Positions 1 through 10,792 are shown, counted from the first letter of the stretch. The stretch: DNA of 58,184 nt from an uncultured beta proteobacterium (GCA_903959855.1 CAJBYR010000280.1:1-58184); one strand, 5' to 3'. The notes: generated by a model from the sequence alone, not told the origin. Numbers and translations: made by a program.

Positions 1-2
1 CA

Positions 3-287
3 TCGGCTGGTTCCGGTGATGGCTCGGGCAAGGCCGACACCGAGGGCAAGACGGAGGGCTCTGGCAAGACCGATGGAGCAAGTACCGGATCAACCGGCCG
101 TGGCAAGGACGGCGGCGGAACGGATACGGGCGGCAAGACCGCCGCTCAGGAGTCATCAGGCAGTTCGGCCGCTCCAAAACAGACCGTACAGGGAAGTCAA
201 TCGGCCGCAACGCCTCCCCCCGCACCTCCGCCATCAGGCCTGACAACATCGCAGTCCAGTACCGGCCCTGATTGTTCCGTGCAGTAG
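3..287 (+). CDS. C-terminal end of a truncated Gly/Ser/Lys/Thr-rich low-complexity protein
   Basis: Frame 3 is open from the window edge to TAG at 285-287: ...SAGSGDGSGKADTEGKTEGSGKTDGASTGSTGRGKDGG...GPDCSVQ*. Not in the ORF track because the start lies outside the window. Confidence 0.55.
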   Translation, partial: SAGSGDGSGKADTEGKTEGSGKTDGASTGSTGRGKDGGGTDTGGKTAAQESSGSSAAPKQTVQGSQSAATPPPAPPPSGLTTSQSSTGPDCSVQ

Positions 288-387
288 GAGGCCTTGTTAC
301 GCCGCCGTTGCTGCACCTGAAGCAACGGCAGACGCTTTTGCACACATGTCAGCACACTGCCCGGCGGAGGGGCTGTGATGTTGCTAT

Positions 388-477
388 TGGCGGATGGGGT
401 GAGATTCGAACTCACGAACGTCTTGCGACGTCGCCGGTTTTCAAGACCGGTGCATTCAACCGCTCTGCCACCCATCC
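388..477 (-). tRNA. tRNA-Ser (anticodon TGA)
   Basis: Reverse complement reads GGATGGGTGGCAGAGCGGTTGAATGCACCGGTCTTGAAAACCGG...GTTCGTGAGTTCGAATCTCACCCCATCCGCCA: acceptor pairing, long variable arm, GTTCGAATC T-loop, encoded CCA. Confidence 0.93.
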
Positions 478-526
478 GTCGGGGCGCGGATTTTAGCATC
501 GCGCTTTGCTGCCACGCTCGCGTGGC

Positions 527-1297
527 TCAGCCGAACCTGGAGAAATCCGGTTTGCGCTTTTCGAAGAAGGCGGCAAACGCCTCCTTGGCTTCCGGCGACA
601 CCAGGCGCTGACGAAATACATCCGCCTCGGCGCGCATGGTTTCGCCAATCAATACCTGTTGCGATCGCTTCAGTAGTTGTTTGGTGAGTCGTATCGACGC
701 CGCCGGCTGTGCCACCAGCTTGCGGCAGCGCTCAAGGGCGTGCTCAATCACTTGTCCGTCCGGCAGTACGGCATTCACCAGTCCCAGTTCGAAGGCAGTC
801 TGGGCATTGAAAACTTCGCCCAGCATCAACAGCTCCGCAGCGCGGGCGTATCCGGCGCGCAAGGGTAGCAAAAGGCTGGATGCAGCTTCGGGAGTCAGGC
901 CCAGATTGGCGAAGGGCAGGGCGAACCGGGTGCCCGCTCCCGCATAGGCCAGGTCGCAATGCAGCAGCATGGTGGTGCCGACGCCAACTGCAACGCCTTC
1001 GACGGCGGCGACAAATGGCTTTTCGAGCTCCGAGAAGCCCTTGATGAAGCGGAACACCGGTGCGCTGTCGTCCATCGGCGGTGTCGCAAGAAAGTCGGCC
1101 AGATCGTTGCCCGCGGTAAAGCTGCCGCCGCTACCCGAGATCAGGATCACGCGCACGGCAGGATCCTTTTCCGCATCGGCGAGGGCATCGGCCATCGACT
1201 GGTACATGGCGGCGGTCAGCGCGTTTTTCTTCTCCGGCCGCGCCATCTCGATGTGGCAAATGCCATTGAGCACCGCAACATTCACTGCGCTCGTCAT
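527..1297 (-). CDS. Enoyl-CoA hydratase/isomerase family protein
   Basis: Crotonase fold signatures: MARPEKKNALTAAMY, SGSGGSFTAGNDLADF, ANLGLTPEAASSLLLP. Confidence 0.9.
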   Translation of the reverse strand: MTSAVNVAVLNGICHIEMARPEKKNALTAAMYQSMADALADAEKDPAVRVILISGSGGSFTAGNDLADFLATPPMDDSAPVFRFIKGFSELEKPFVAAVEGVAVGVGTTMLLHCDLAYAGAGTRFALPFANLGLTPEAASSLLLPLRAGYARAAELLMLGEVFNAQTAFELGLVNAVLPDGQVIEHALERCRKLVAQPAASIRLTKQLLKRSQQVLIGETMRAEADVFRQRLVSPEAKEAFAAFFEKRKPDFSRFG

Positions 1298-1959
1298 TTC
1301 TTTAACCGTGACATGTAGGTTTCCATTGCGGATTTGCGATCGTCATTGACTTTCAGGGCATGGGGACGCTCGCCGATCATTTTGAGGTAGGCCTTGGCCT
1401 GTGGCAGAAGTTCATCGATGAAATCCCGGCCATAAATCTTGCGTGTGCTTTGGCTGATCAGGGGCAAATGTACCCAGGCGGCGCAGTCGGCGTGGGTGAA
1501 GTGGTCACCGCCGATGAACGGGGAGAAGCGGGCCAGGCGAGCCAGGCTGCGCAAACCTTTCTCCAGTAACGGTGCGACTTCGGCTTTGGTTTCGTCAGAC
1601 ACCGTGCCGCCGAAGAATGCCTCTTTGTACAGACGGCGTGCAGGCAATTCCAGATGCAGCTCGATATGCTCGATCAACTCGCGGCAACGGGCCCGGGCAT
1701 ACAGGTCCTGCGGATACAAAGGGGGCTCGGGCCAGCTGTCCTCGATGAATTCGGTGAGTACCTGGGATTCGCTGAGCACACCTTTCAGTGTGCGCAGGAA
1801 GGGCACCTTCCCCATCGGCGACTCACTGAGCATTTCCTCGTTTTGCGAGGGGTACGCGACGGCTTCGGAAAAAGGGACGCCTTTTTCCAGGAGAGACAGC
1901 TTGACCTTGTTGTAGTAGTTGCTGACGGCAAAGCCGCAGAGGGTGATTGGTGTAGTCAA
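1294..1959 (-). CDS. Glutathione S-transferase family protein
   Basis: [26 protein letters not shown]...[10 protein letters not shown]-terminal thioredoxin-like GST domain. A TTG start at 1957-1959 avoids the overlap with the next ORF seen in the track. Confidence 0.8.
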   Translation of the reverse strand: MTTPITLCGFAVSNYYNKVKLSLLEKGVPFSEAVAYPSQNEEMLSESPMGKVPFLRTLKGVLSESQVLTEFIEDSWPEPPLYPQDLYARARCRELIEHIELHLELPARRLYKEAFFGGTVSDETKAEVAPLLEKGLRSLARLARFSPFIGGDHFTHADCAAWVHLPLISQSTRKIYGRDFIDELLPQAKAYLKMIGERPHALKVNDDRKSAMETYMSRLKK

Positions 1960-1960
1960 T

Positions 1961-3586
1961 TCAGGCTCCAGGAAAACGGTATTCGCGCAGCCGGTCGCGC
2001 AGCTGCAGCTTGGACAACTTGCCGGTCGCGGTGTGCGGCAGATCGTCGACAAAGATTACGTCGTCAGGTATCCACCATTTGGCGACCTTCCCGTCATAGA
2101 AGGCGATCAATTCATCGCGGCCGACTTCCTGCCCCGGCTTCTTGACGACGACCAGCAGCGGGCGTTCGTCCCACTTCGGGTGCGCGGCGCCGATCACGGC
2201 AGCTTCGGCCACCGCAGGGTGGGCGACCGCAATATTTTCCAGATCGATCGAGGATATCCATTCGCCGCCGGACTTGATGACGTCCTTGGAGCGATCGGTG
2301 ATCTGCATGTAGCCGTCGGGATCGATGGTGGCAACGTCGCCGGTGGGAAACCAGCCGTCGCGCAGCGGATTGCCGCCTTCGCTCTTGAAATAGCCGCTGG
2401 TAATCCAGGGGCCGCGCACCATCAGGTCGCCAAAGGCCTTGCCATCGTTGGGCAGGGTAGTGCCGTCACCATCGACGATCTTCAGTTCGACACCGAAGAT
2501 TCCGCGGCCCTGCTTGAGGCGAATGCGATCACGTTCCTCCGCAGAGAGGGCGAGGTGCTTGAACTTGTAGGTGTTGACCGTGCCCAGCGGGCTCATCTCC
2601 GTCATGCCCCAGGCATGCAGCACGGTGATGCCGAAATGCTCGTCGAAGGCGCGGATCATGGCCGGCGGTGCCGCGGAGCCGCCGATCACCAGCCGCTTGA
2701 CGGTGGATAGCTTGAGCTTGTTGCCCTGCAGATATTGCAGCAGACCGAGCCAGATGGTCGGCACGCCGGCAGACATGGTCACGCCTTCCTCTTCGAACAT
2801 CGCATAGAGGCTGGCGCCGTCCAGGTGCGGCCCCGGCATGACGAGCTTGGCGCCGGTCAGGGCGCAGGCATAGGGCAGGCCCCAGGCATTGACGTGGAAC
2901 ATCGGCACCACGGGCAGGATGCAGTCGCGGGCCGAACCGCCGAGTGCGTCCGGCAGGCTGGAACCATAGGCATGGAGTACCGTCGAGCGATGCGAATACA
3001 GCACCCCCTTGGGGTTGCCGGTGGTTCCCGAGGTGTAGCACAGCGAGGATGCCGTGTTCTCGTCGAACTCCGGCCACTCGAAATCGTCGCCTTGTGCGGC
3101 AACGAGGTCTTCGTAGCACTGCAAGCCTGGAATCGTGTTTTCCGGAATCTCGTCGCGCTTGCACAGGATGACCCAGCTCTTGACGCCCGGACAGTGGGGA
3201 ATCAGTGCCTCGACCAGCTTGACGAAGGTGACGTCAAAAAAGATGAAGCGATCGTCGGCGTGATTGACGATGTAGGAAATCTGCTCGGGAAACAGGCGCG
3301 GGTTGATGGTGTGGCAGATCGCCGCCATGCCCGAAACGGCGTAATAGATTTCAAAGTGCCGGTGCGTGTTCCAGGCCAGCGTGCCTATCCGGTCCTCGGC
3401 CTTGACGCCGAGAGCGATCAGGGCCTTTGCCAACTGGCGCGAGCGCTTGGCGGCGGCGGCATAGGTGTAGCGATGGGTGCCGCCGACCGCCAGGCGGGAC
3501 ACGATTTCGGTATCGCCGTGATTCGCTTCGGCATGCCGCAGCAGTCCGGAAATCATGAGCGGCTGATTCATCATCAGGCCAAGCAT
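1961..3586 (-). CDS. AMP-dependent (long-chain fatty) acyl-CoA ligase
   Basis: ANL-superfamily motifs: [63 protein letters not shown]. Confidence 0.92.
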   Translation of the reverse strand: MLGLMMNQPLMISGLLRHAEANHGDTEIVSRLAVGGTHRYTYAAAAKRSRQLAKALIALGVKAEDRIGTLAWNTHRHFEIYYAVSGMAAICHTINPRLFPEQISYIVNHADDRFIFFDVTFVKLVEALIPHCPGVKSWVILCKRDEIPENTIPGLQCYEDLVAAQGDDFEWPEFDENTASSLCYTSGTTGNPKGVLYSHRSTVLHAYGSSLPDALGGSARDCILPVVPMFHVNAWGLPYACALTGAKLVMPGPHLDGASLYAMFEEEGVTMSAGVPTIWLGLLQYLQGNKLKLSTVKRLVIGGSAAPPAMIRAFDEHFGITVLHAWGMTEMSPLGTVNTYKFKHLALSAEERDRIRLKQGRGIFGVELKIVDGDGTTLPNDGKAFGDLMVRGPWITSGYFKSEGGNPLRDGWFPTGDVATIDPDGYMQITDRSKDVIKSGGEWISSIDLENIAVAHPAVAEAAVIGAAHPKWDERPLLVVVKKPGQEVGRDELIAFYDGKVAKWWIPDDVIFVDDLPHTATGKLSKLQLRDRLREYRFPGA

Positions 3587-3735
3587 CTGAACATCTCCTC
3601 TCTGTGTTGCTGGTCGTGCGCCAGCCTAGGGGAGGCAACCATAGCACTGGATGCGTCCGCGAACAATCCGCTTACTTCAGTATCGAGTGTTGGTTCCGCT
3701 TAGTGGAACCGTACCTGGCCGGATGTGGCGCGGTA

Positions 3736-4179
3736 TCAGGGGCGCCCGGCGTCGGCCCAGCAGTTCGGCGTTTCGTAAAGCCGCACGCGTTCCAGCTGAA
3801 GATGGTTGCCGTAAGTATCGCGGTAGAGCGGGTCGAGTATGGCAAAGGCCAGGCTGGCGAGGTTCTCGGCGGTGGGCACGCGATCAAGCACCACCGTCTT
3901 GTGCTCCGGGAGGCTGGCAAGAAACCCGACCACCGGCAGATCCTTGCACCAGACCAGGAAGGCGTGATCCCAGAGGTCGACGACGTGGCGCTTGGCGATA
4001 GCCTTGACCTCGGAAAAGTCCATCACCATGCCGTCGTCCGGGCGCTCGGAGGCGTCGATGACTCCTCCGCTGAGCGTGATTTCGAGCGCATAGCGGTGCC
4101 CGTGCAAGTGCCGGCACTGGCTTTGGTGATTCGGGATTCGATGGCCCGCGTCGAATTCGAGGCGGCGGGTTATGCGCAT
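3736..4179 (-). CDS. queD: 6-carboxytetrahydropterin synthase/6-pyruvoyl-tetrahydropterin synthase family (QueD-like)
   Basis: MRITRRLEFDAGHRIPNHQSQCRHLHGHRYALEITL: conserved His ligands of the PTPS/QueD fold. Confidence 0.85.
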   Translation of the reverse strand: MRITRRLEFDAGHRIPNHQSQCRHLHGHRYALEITLSGGVIDASERPDDGMVMDFSEVKAIAKRHVVDLWDHAFLVWCKDLPVVGFLASLPEHKTVVLDRVPTAENLASLAFAILDPLYRDTYGNHLQLERVRLYETPNCWADAGRP

Positions 4180-4304
4180 GGTCGGGGTCGCCCGGATTGT
4201 GGCAAAGTGTCCGCGATCGGCAGCGGACGAAGCTGCCGGATTATAGCGGCGGCAAATCGCCGTCCCGCCAGCGCCGACTTTCAAAATTGCCCACGCAACC
4301 CCGC

Positions 4305-5150
4305 ATGCCATCCAAAGCGCTCAGCACTACAGACCACTCCCGCGACAGCGCCGGCATGCGCTATGTATATCCGGTGATCTCCCGACGAGCCGGCGGCGTA
4401 TCGGTCGGGATCAACCTGAATCCCAACAACGCCTGCAACTGGCGCTGCATGTATTGCCAGGTTCCCGATCTCGTCCGCGGCGGGCCGCCGCCAATCGACC
4501 TTGGCTTGCTTGAGAGCGAACTGGATGGCTTCCTGCATTCGGCGACGGCAGGCGATTTCATGGCGACGCGCGTGCCTGCAGATTCGCGCCGTCTGGTCGA
4601 TGTGGCGTTTTCCGGCAACGGCGAACCGACCAGCGCCGCCGAGTTTGCCGGAGCGGTGGCGCTCGTCGGACGTGTGCTGGCGCAGCATGGATTGAGCGAT
4701 TCCATGCCGGTGCGTGTCATCACCAACGGCAGCCTGCTCGATCGCAAGGTGGTGCAGCACGGGCTTGCCCTGGTCGGAGGCATGGGCGGCGAAGTGTGGT
4801 TCAAGCTCGATGCCGGCTCGGCGGCTGGCATGGCGCGCATCAACGGCAGCCGCCTGCGCCCGGAGGCCGTCGCGCGGCGGCTGACCTTGTGCGCAGGCCT
4901 GGCCCCGACCTGGGTGCAGACCTGCCTGTTCAGCCTTGACGGCGCCGCGCCGGAAGAGCTTGAACTACGGGCTTACCTGGACTTGCTGCTACCCGTCGCC
5001 CCGTTGCTTGCCGGCGTGCATTTGTACGGTCTGGCGCGGCCTTCGATGCAACCCGAGGCGCCGCGATTGGGGCGCCTGCCGCAAGCCTGGATGGAGGGCT
5101 TTGCCGGGCGGCTCAGGGCCGGTGGCCTGGTCGTCCGGGTGAGCATCTGA
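4305..5150 (+). CDS. Radical SAM protein
   Basis: CNWRCMYC (CX3CX2C) followed by a radical-SAM-like domain; ATG at 4305. Confidence 0.8.
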   Translation: MPSKALSTTDHSRDSAGMRYVYPVISRRAGGVSVGINLNPNNACNWRCMYCQVPDLVRGGPPPIDLGLLESELDGFLHSATAGDFMATRVPADSRRLVDVAFSGNGEPTSAAEFAGAVALVGRVLAQHGLSDSMPVRVITNGSLLDRKVVQHGLALVGGMGGEVWFKLDAGSAAGMARINGSRLRPEAVARRLTLCAGLAPTWVQTCLFSLDGAAPEELELRAYLDLLLPVAPLLAGVHLYGLARPSMQPEAPRLGRLPQAWMEGFAGRLRAGGLVVRVSI

Positions 5151-5254
5151 ATCGGCTTGTCGGCGAGCCGATCCAGCCTTTTCTGTGCATCCGTTAAAAA
5201 CAAGCGCGGGTGACCTCGGGTAAAATCTGCGTTTTCGTTCGGCAGAGCATTTCG

Positions 5255-6493
5255 ATGGCATTGATTGTTCAAAAATACGGCGGGACCTCGATGGGCTCGC
5301 CCGAGCGCATCCGCAACGTCGCCCGGCGCGTTGCGCGCTGGAAGGCGCAGGGGCACCAGCTGGTGGTGGTGGTTTCGGCGATGAGCGGCGAAACCAATCG
5401 CCTGATCGCTTTGGCCAGGGATGTTTCGCCGCAGCCCGACGGGCGTGAGCTGGACGTCATGATTTCCACCGGCGAGCAGGTGACCATCGCCTTGCTGGCG
5501 ATGGCGCTCAAGGACATCGGCGTCGAGGCCCGCAGTTACACCGGCGGGCAGGTCAAGGTCCTGACCGACGCGACCTACACCAAGGCGCGCATCCTTCACA
5601 TTGACGAAAGCAACATGCGCCGCGATCTCGACAAGGGGACCGTGGTCATCGTCGCCGGCTTCCAGGGTGTCGACGAGGACGGAAACATCACCACCCTCGG
5701 CCGTGGCGGCTCGGATACCTCCGGCGTCGCCCTGGCGGCCGCGCTCAAGGCGGAGGAGTGCCAGATCTATACGGATGTCGACGGCGTATACACCACCGAT
5801 CCACGCATCGTTCCCGAGGCGCGCAAGCTGGAACGCGTCACCTTCGAGGAAATGCTGGAGTTGGCCAGCCTCGGCTCCAAAGTCCTGCAGATCCGTTCTG
5901 TGGAATTTGCCGGCAAATACAAGGTCAAGCTGCGCGTGCTTTCCAGTCTTGAGGAAGAGGGAAAGGAGACGTCCGGCACGCTGATTACTTTCGAGGAAGA
6001 CAAGAACATGGAACAACCGATCATTTCCGGCATCGCCTTCAATCGCGATGAAGCCAAGCTGACCGTGCTGGGCGTGCCTGACCGTCCCGGCATCGCCTAT
6101 CAGATCCTCGGTCCGATCGCCGAGAACAACATCGACGTCGACATGATCATCCAGAACGTCGGGCATGACGGCACCACGGATTTCTCGTTCACCGTGAATC
6201 GCGGCGACTATGCGCGTACCCGCACCATGCTGGAAGAGCAGATTTGCCCTGCCGTCGGTGCCCGTGCGATCAATGGCGACAACAAGATCTGTAAGGTGTC
6301 CGCGGTCGGCGTCGGCATGCGTTCGCATCCCGGTGTGGCGAGCAAGATGTTCCGTACCCTCGCCGAGGAGGGCATCAACATCCAGATGATTTCCACATCC
6401 GAAATCAAGATATCGGTGGTGGTGGACGAGAAGTATCTGGAGCTCGCCGTGCGCGTCCTGCATCGCGCTTTTGGCCTCGATCAGGCGCCCTGA
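5255..6493 (+). CDS. lysC: Aspartate kinase
   Basis: MALIVQKYGGTSMGSPERI..., GRGGSDTSGVALAAAL, C-terminal ACT domains. Confidence 0.95.
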   Translation: MALIVQKYGGTSMGSPERIRNVARRVARWKAQGHQLVVVVSAMSGETNRLIALARDVSPQPDGRELDVMISTGEQVTIALLAMALKDIGVEARSYTGGQVKVLTDATYTKARILHIDESNMRRDLDKGTVVIVAGFQGVDEDGNITTLGRGGSDTSGVALAAALKAEECQIYTDVDGVYTTDPRIVPEARKLERVTFEEMLELASLGSKVLQIRSVEFAGKYKVKLRVLSSLEEEGKETSGTLITFEEDKNMEQPIISGIAFNRDEAKLTVLGVPDRPGIAYQILGPIAENNIDVDMIIQNVGHDGTTDFSFTVNRGDYARTRTMLEEQICPAVGARAINGDNKICKVSAVGVGMRSHPGVASKMFRTLAEEGINIQMISTSEIKISVVVDEKYLELAVRVLHRAFGLDQAP

Positions 6494-6510
6494 AGCGTCG
6501 TCGCGGCGGT

Positions 6511-6540
6511 AAAAGCCCCAGCATTGCGCCGGGGTTTTTT
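6511..6540 (+). terminator. Rho-independent terminator after lysC
   Basis: AAAAGCCCC-agcattgcgcc-GGGGTTTTTT. Confidence 0.7.
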
Positions 6541-7032
6541 CTAGTAGATGCCCAAGGCGATGCCGGTCGCGAGTTGGGCTCCCAGATCGTGGCAGCGCAC
6601 CAGGTCTCCGGCTGCGATTGCCTTGGGTGCAAGAATTTCGTCCGGAGTCTGGGCGCGCGTGCAGACGATCAGCGGTTCGGCCACCGGCTTCAGGCGCCAC
6701 CCCGTGGCGATGCGCGCGATTTGGCGCGCGGCGTTGCTGCCGTCGCTGCCTGCGCAGATCAGTGACGCATACGGTCGGCCGTTGATCCGATCCAGCGCCG
6801 GATAGTAGCAACGGTCGAAAAAGTCCTTCATCACGCCCGAGATCGCCGCAAGATTTTCCGGGGTGGCGAACACATAGCCCTGCGCGTCGATCACGTCGTC
6901 CGGTGTTGCTTCCGGCGCGCGCAAAAGGCGCGTCGAAACACCGGTTTCCTGTTGCGCACCGGCAACAAGCGCTTCTGCCATTTGCCGTGTGCCATCGGTC
7001 ATCGAGTGGAAAACCACCAGCAGCGTCTTCAC
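6541..7032 (-). CDS. Flavodoxin-like/NADPH-dependent FMN reductase family protein
   Basis: VKTLLVVFHSMTDGTRQMAEALVAGAQQ...VFATPENLAAISGVMKDFFDRCYYPALDR; GTG start inferred at 7030-7032. Confidence 0.75.
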   Translation of the reverse strand: MKTLLVVFHSMTDGTRQMAEALVAGAQQETGVSTRLLRAPEATPDDVIDAQGYVFATPENLAAISGVMKDFFDRCYYPALDRINGRPYASLICAGSDGSNAARQIARIATGWRLKPVAEPLIVCTRAQTPDEILAPKAIAAGDLVRCHDLGAQLATGIALGIY

Positions 7033-7046
7033 GGCTTGCGCCTGCC

Positions 7047-7655
7047 TCAATCGAGGCCGGAGAGGAAGTGGCTGACTGCCCGAATTTCCTGATCCGTCAT
7101 CTTCGACGCCACGGAATGCATCAGGGTCTGGTCGGTGGTTCGCGAGCGTTCGATGAACCGGCGCAGCTGCAGCTCCAGGTAGTCGGCATGCTGTCCGGCC
7201 AGGCGCGGCAACATCTGGCCGCCGCGTGCGGTCGGACCGTGACAGACATAGCACGCAGCAACTCCACTGGCCGGGTTGCCCTGCATATAGAGGGCACGTC
7301 CCAGGGCGCCAAGCTGTTCGTCAGTGACGGGTGTCGGCTTCAGCGGCCGGGTGCTGAAGTAGCGGGCCAGTTGCACAATATCGTCGCCGCTCAGATCGGC
7401 CAGTTGCGGCTCCATGACAGGGCTGCGGCGCGCCCTGCTCTTGAAGTTGAACATCTGCTGCACCAGGTAATTGGCATTCTGGCCGCTCAATTTGGGAAAC
7501 ATCGCGTTGTTTCCCTGGCCGCCTTGTCCGTGACAGGATTCGCAACGTTCGCTGGCGATTTTTTCGATCCGCTCCGGGCCCGGAGGGGCCGCGGCGAGGC
7601 TGGTCGTCGCGATGGCCAGAAGCAGCAGTGAACTTGCGCTGAGCTTGATTCGCAT
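7047..7655 (-). CDS. Diheme cytochrome c (c4-like)
   Basis: Signal peptide; CESCH and CYVCH; repeated FPKLSGQNANYL / LPRLAGQHADYL motif typical of cytochrome c4 halves. Confidence 0.88.
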   Translation of the reverse strand: MRIKLSASSLLLLAIATTSLAAAPPGPERIEKIASERCESCHGQGGQGNNAMFPKLSGQNANYLVQQMFNFKSRARRSPVMEPQLADLSGDDIVQLARYFSTRPLKPTPVTDEQLGALGRALYMQGNPASGVAACYVCHGPTARGGQMLPRLAGQHADYLELQLRRFIERSRTTDQTLMHSVASKMTDQEIRAVSHFLSGLD

Positions 7656-7692
7656 TGCGGTGTCTCCGTTTGAGTTTGCTTTCCGGCAGCGT

Positions 7693-8598
7693 TCAGTTCC
7701 CACTATGCATCAATTGCCTGAGATTCTCGATGCGTTCCTCGCCGCCGGGGTGGGTGCTGAGGAATGGCATCCCCGAACTGCCGCTGGCGGCAAGCAGGTG
7801 GCGTTGCAGGCGGATGGCCCCGTCAGCAGCAAACCCCGCCTTGCGCATGTAGTCGAGGCCGGCGCGATCCGCCTCGCGCTCGTCGTCCCGGCTGTAGGCA
7901 CGGGTGGCCAGTACCGCCGTGGCATCTGTGGCCATGCTGGCGAAAGGCAAGCCGAACGCCGACAGCACAGCGCCCGCGAGGGAACTCGCCACCTCCGTGC
8001 GCTGGCGCCGGTCAATCTGCTTTTTGAGATGTTCGAGGCGCAAATGCGCCAGTTCATGACCGATCAGCGCCGCCCAGGCATCGTCATCGTCCGCCAGTAG
8101 TCTGACCATGCCCTGGCTGATGGCAATTGTGGGTTGGCTGTCGTTATAGAAAGCGAAGGCATTGACGGCGCCCGAGGCCAGAATTGCCAGTTCCGGTTTC
8201 GGTACTCCGTCATGTGTTTGCAGCAATCTATCGGCGATGGCCTTAATTTTCCGGGCCATGGATGTATCCATGGCGCCGTGGATGCCCTGGGGGCTGCGCA
8301 GCACGATGGCGGGTTGATCGACGCGCGCCAGTTCGTCGAGGCTCCAGAGAGTCATCCCGGTGTCCCCTTGATGAGCCGCCTGCCTGTGATTTGGCGGCGA
8401 CTGGCCTTGGTGCGAGACTCCGGGTGCGGCGCAGCCGGCGGTCATTGTTGTCACGGCGAGAACCACCAGCAGCAAGCTTGCCTGCGATGCCCGTGCTCGC
8501 GGCCCGGTGATCAATCCCTGCAATGTCGGAGAGTCGCAGCGCTTCCTGCGGAACGGATTTGATTCCGCTGGCAACACGAAAGTCGGCGCCGGTGCCAC
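7693..8598 (-). CDS. M48 family metalloprotease, putative lipoprotein
   Basis: HELAHLRLEHLKKQ (HEXXH); lipobox-like TMTAGC; start codon uncertain. Confidence 0.85.
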   Translation of the reverse strand: MAPAPTFVLPAESNPFRRKRCDSPTLQGLITGPRARASQASLLLVVLAVTTMTAGCAAPGVSHQGQSPPNHRQAAHQGDTGMTLWSLDELARVDQPAIVLRSPQGIHGAMDTSMARKIKAIADRLLQTHDGVPKPELAILASGAVNAFAFYNDSQPTIAISQGMVRLLADDDDAWAALIGHELAHLRLEHLKKQIDRRQRTEVASSLAGAVLSAFGLPFASMATDATAVLATRAYSRDDEREADRAGLDYMRKAGFAADGAIRLQRHLLAASGSSGMPFLSTHPGGEERIENLRQLMHSGN

Positions 8599-8603
8599 GG
8601 TGA

Positions 8604-9599
8604 TCAGGGACGCTGTCCCGGTGGATTCGGCGGCGAATCCGGCAATGGATGAAAGGCGCGGCTGACATAGTCTGCAATCGCGCCGATCTCGCCCGGGGAG
8701 AAGACATTTTTCCAGGCCGGCATCGATGTATTTGGCAGGCCGTCGCCGACCACGGCGATGAAGCGCGGGCGTGTCATCTGTGCCATGAATGCCGGGTCAC
8801 GCAGGTTTCGTGGATGGGGCTCGAGAAAGCTGCCGATCCAGTTTTTGCCGGTGCCGTCGGCGGCGTGGCAAAAGGCGCAATTTCCCTGAAACAGCTTTTC
8901 GCCGAGACGCTCCGAACGCGTCAAACCCTTCAGTCTGGGGCGCACATCGTGCATTGCATAGGGACTGGCGCTTGCGATCGCATCGGGCTTTGGCGGTGCC
9001 GTGAAGGAAAAATTGTTGCGCGGGTAGGAAAGCGGCCGGGCGTCCCATGTTGAGCCATCGCGCTCGCCGGGGCCGCGGTCATGACAAGTGATGCAGGTAC
9101 CGAGGAACAGCCGCTTGCCACGGGCCTGTTCCGCCGTGAGGCTTTCCCAGCTCTGGCTCATGGCGATCTCGCTGGTGGCAAACGGAAACGCAATCCGGTA
9201 GCGCTCGTGGTCCGGCCAGCCGTTTTCCGGCGTGTGGTAGCGGGTATTGACCGCCTTGCTGACCACGAACTCGTCATGTACGAAGCGCGCGACCGAGGTG
9301 ATTTCAGCCTCGGACAGAACGCTCGCAAACGACTTCATCGCCGTTCCCGGCCGCCCGACCTTCAGCGTGGCGACAATGCGAGCCTCGGGCAGGCTGGCGG
9401 GGGTCGCGGCAGTGAAATCGGCCGGCGGCGGGGTCAGGAAACTCGCCGCAACGGTTTTGGCGTTGCCGGAATAGCCGTGGCAGAAGTAACAGCGGAAATT
9501 GTAGATCGCGCGTCCGTCGGAGCCTGGCTCTGGAGCCGGCGCCGGACGGGCCGGAAACGGCAGCAAAAAAAGAACGACGACAAGCAGCAATCCTCTCAT
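8604..9599 (-). CDS. Triheme cytochrome c
   Basis: Signal peptide; CYFCH, CITCH, CAFCH. Confidence 0.88.
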   Translation of the reverse strand: MRGLLLVVVLFLLPFPARPAPAPEPGSDGRAIYNFRCYFCHGYSGNAKTVAASFLTPPPADFTAATPASLPEARIVATLKVGRPGTAMKSFASVLSEAEITSVARFVHDEFVVSKAVNTRYHTPENGWPDHERYRIAFPFATSEIAMSQSWESLTAEQARGKRLFLGTCITCHDRGPGERDGSTWDARPLSYPRNNFSFTAPPKPDAIASASPYAMHDVRPRLKGLTRSERLGEKLFQGNCAFCHAADGTGKNWIGSFLEPHPRNLRDPAFMAQMTRPRFIAVVGDGLPNTSMPAWKNVFSPGEIGAIADYVSRAFHPLPDSPPNPPGQRP

Positions 9600-9614
9600 C
9601 GGGTCAAACAGTGC

Positions 9615-10679
9615 TTACTTTGATTTGCCCTGCTTTTGCCCCGGCATGACGAAGCGCTGGAAGACAAATTCGGAGACATTGGCAATTTCCTGATTGCTTA
9701 GAACCTTGTTCCAGGCGGGCATTTCGGTGCCGAGGCGGCCCGTTGCAGTCGCCGCGTAGATTGCCGGCCGGTTGAATGCCGACGTAAACGCGGGGTCGAT
9801 GAAGATCCGTGGTTTCGGGTTGATGAAATAGGCGCGGGGCCCCTGGCCATCTCCCTTGGCGCCATGGCAGGTGGCACAGTTGGCCATGTAAAAGCGGCCG
9901 CCTGCAACCGCATCGCCCTTCAGGCTGTTGGGCATCGGCTGTTTCATGTCGGCCCCCGACGACTTGGCCGCGGGCAATGCCGCCCCGGTCTTTCGTCCGG
10001 CATGGGCGCTGGTGCCGGAAATTTCGGTCTGCGGCACCATCAAGGCGCTGCGCACATAGTCCACCACCGCTTCTATATCGGGCGCTTGCAGGCGGCTGCC
10101 GAACCCTGCCATCGCCGAACCGGGCCTGCCCATGGTGACGGAAGCAATCATGCGCTCGCGGGTCAATTCGGCTCGCGCCTGGGGGGAGGCAAGATCGCGC
10201 GCCGGCTTCGAGCCGCCGATTGCAAGTTCGCTGCCTTGTCCTTGCGCCCCGTGGCAGGTAATGCAGTTCTGCGCATAGAGGGTCTTGCCGCGTTGCAGCC
10301 GTGGATCAAGGGCCACGATCATGAACGTGCGGCGGATGTAGTCCGTGACCAATACGATTTCAGCAGGGCTGAGCTGGGTCTTCCAGCCGACCATGGCCGT
10401 GCCGGGTTTGCCATGGGTGATGATCGTGATCATCGCCTCGCGGGTCAATTCGCCGGCGGTGGTGAAATCCCGTGGCGGCGGATTCAGGCTGTTGCGCGCG
10501 CGGCTGCGTCCGTCGCCCCGGTCGCCATGGCAGACCGAGCAATAGTTGTGATACAGAGCATCCGGTCTTGATTCGGTACCTTTGGCGACACGTTCGCCGG
10601 CGAGAGCGGGAAAAGACCCGAAAAATCCCAGCATCGCGAGAACAAGAGCGATGCGGAAAGGGGAAATTAGGAATGGCAT
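9615..10679 (-). CDS. Triheme cytochrome c
   Basis: MPFLISPFRIALVLAMLGFFGSFPALA signal peptide; CSVCH, CITCH, CATCH. Confidence 0.88.
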   Translation of the reverse strand: MPFLISPFRIALVLAMLGFFGSFPALAGERVAKGTESRPDALYHNYCSVCHGDRGDGRSRARNSLNPPPRDFTTAGELTREAMITIITHGKPGTAMVGWKTQLSPAEIVLVTDYIRRTFMIVALDPRLQRGKTLYAQNCITCHGAQGQGSELAIGGSKPARDLASPQARAELTRERMIASVTMGRPGSAMAGFGSRLQAPDIEAVVDYVRSALMVPQTEISGTSAHAGRKTGAALPAAKSSGADMKQPMPNSLKGDAVAGGRFYMANCATCHGAKGDGQGPRAYFINPKPRIFIDPAFTSAFNRPAIYAATATGRLGTEMPAWNKVLSNQEIANVSEFVFQRFVMPGQKQGKSK

Positions 10680-10792
10680 GTTGATTGTGGCCTTGAAAAT
10701 GTTCCGGGGATGAGTCGCGCAGAGCCGACATGGTAGAGCCAATTCGCGCTTTGGAGCAATTCTGGAAGCAGGTATCGCACCGGACTTCGCTA

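Noticed and set aside
1919-2710. 263-aa + strand ORF
   Set aside because: Antisense to the acyl-CoA ligase; no family signature.
3736-5150. QueD plus radical SAM as a queuosine QueD-QueE pair
   Set aside because: The rSAM protein at 4305 does not look like QueE in length or motif context, and the genes are divergent.
4973-6811. 612-aa minus-strand ORF opposite lysC
   Set aside because: Antisense shadow ORF of a high-GC gene; the + strand encodes a clear aspartokinase.
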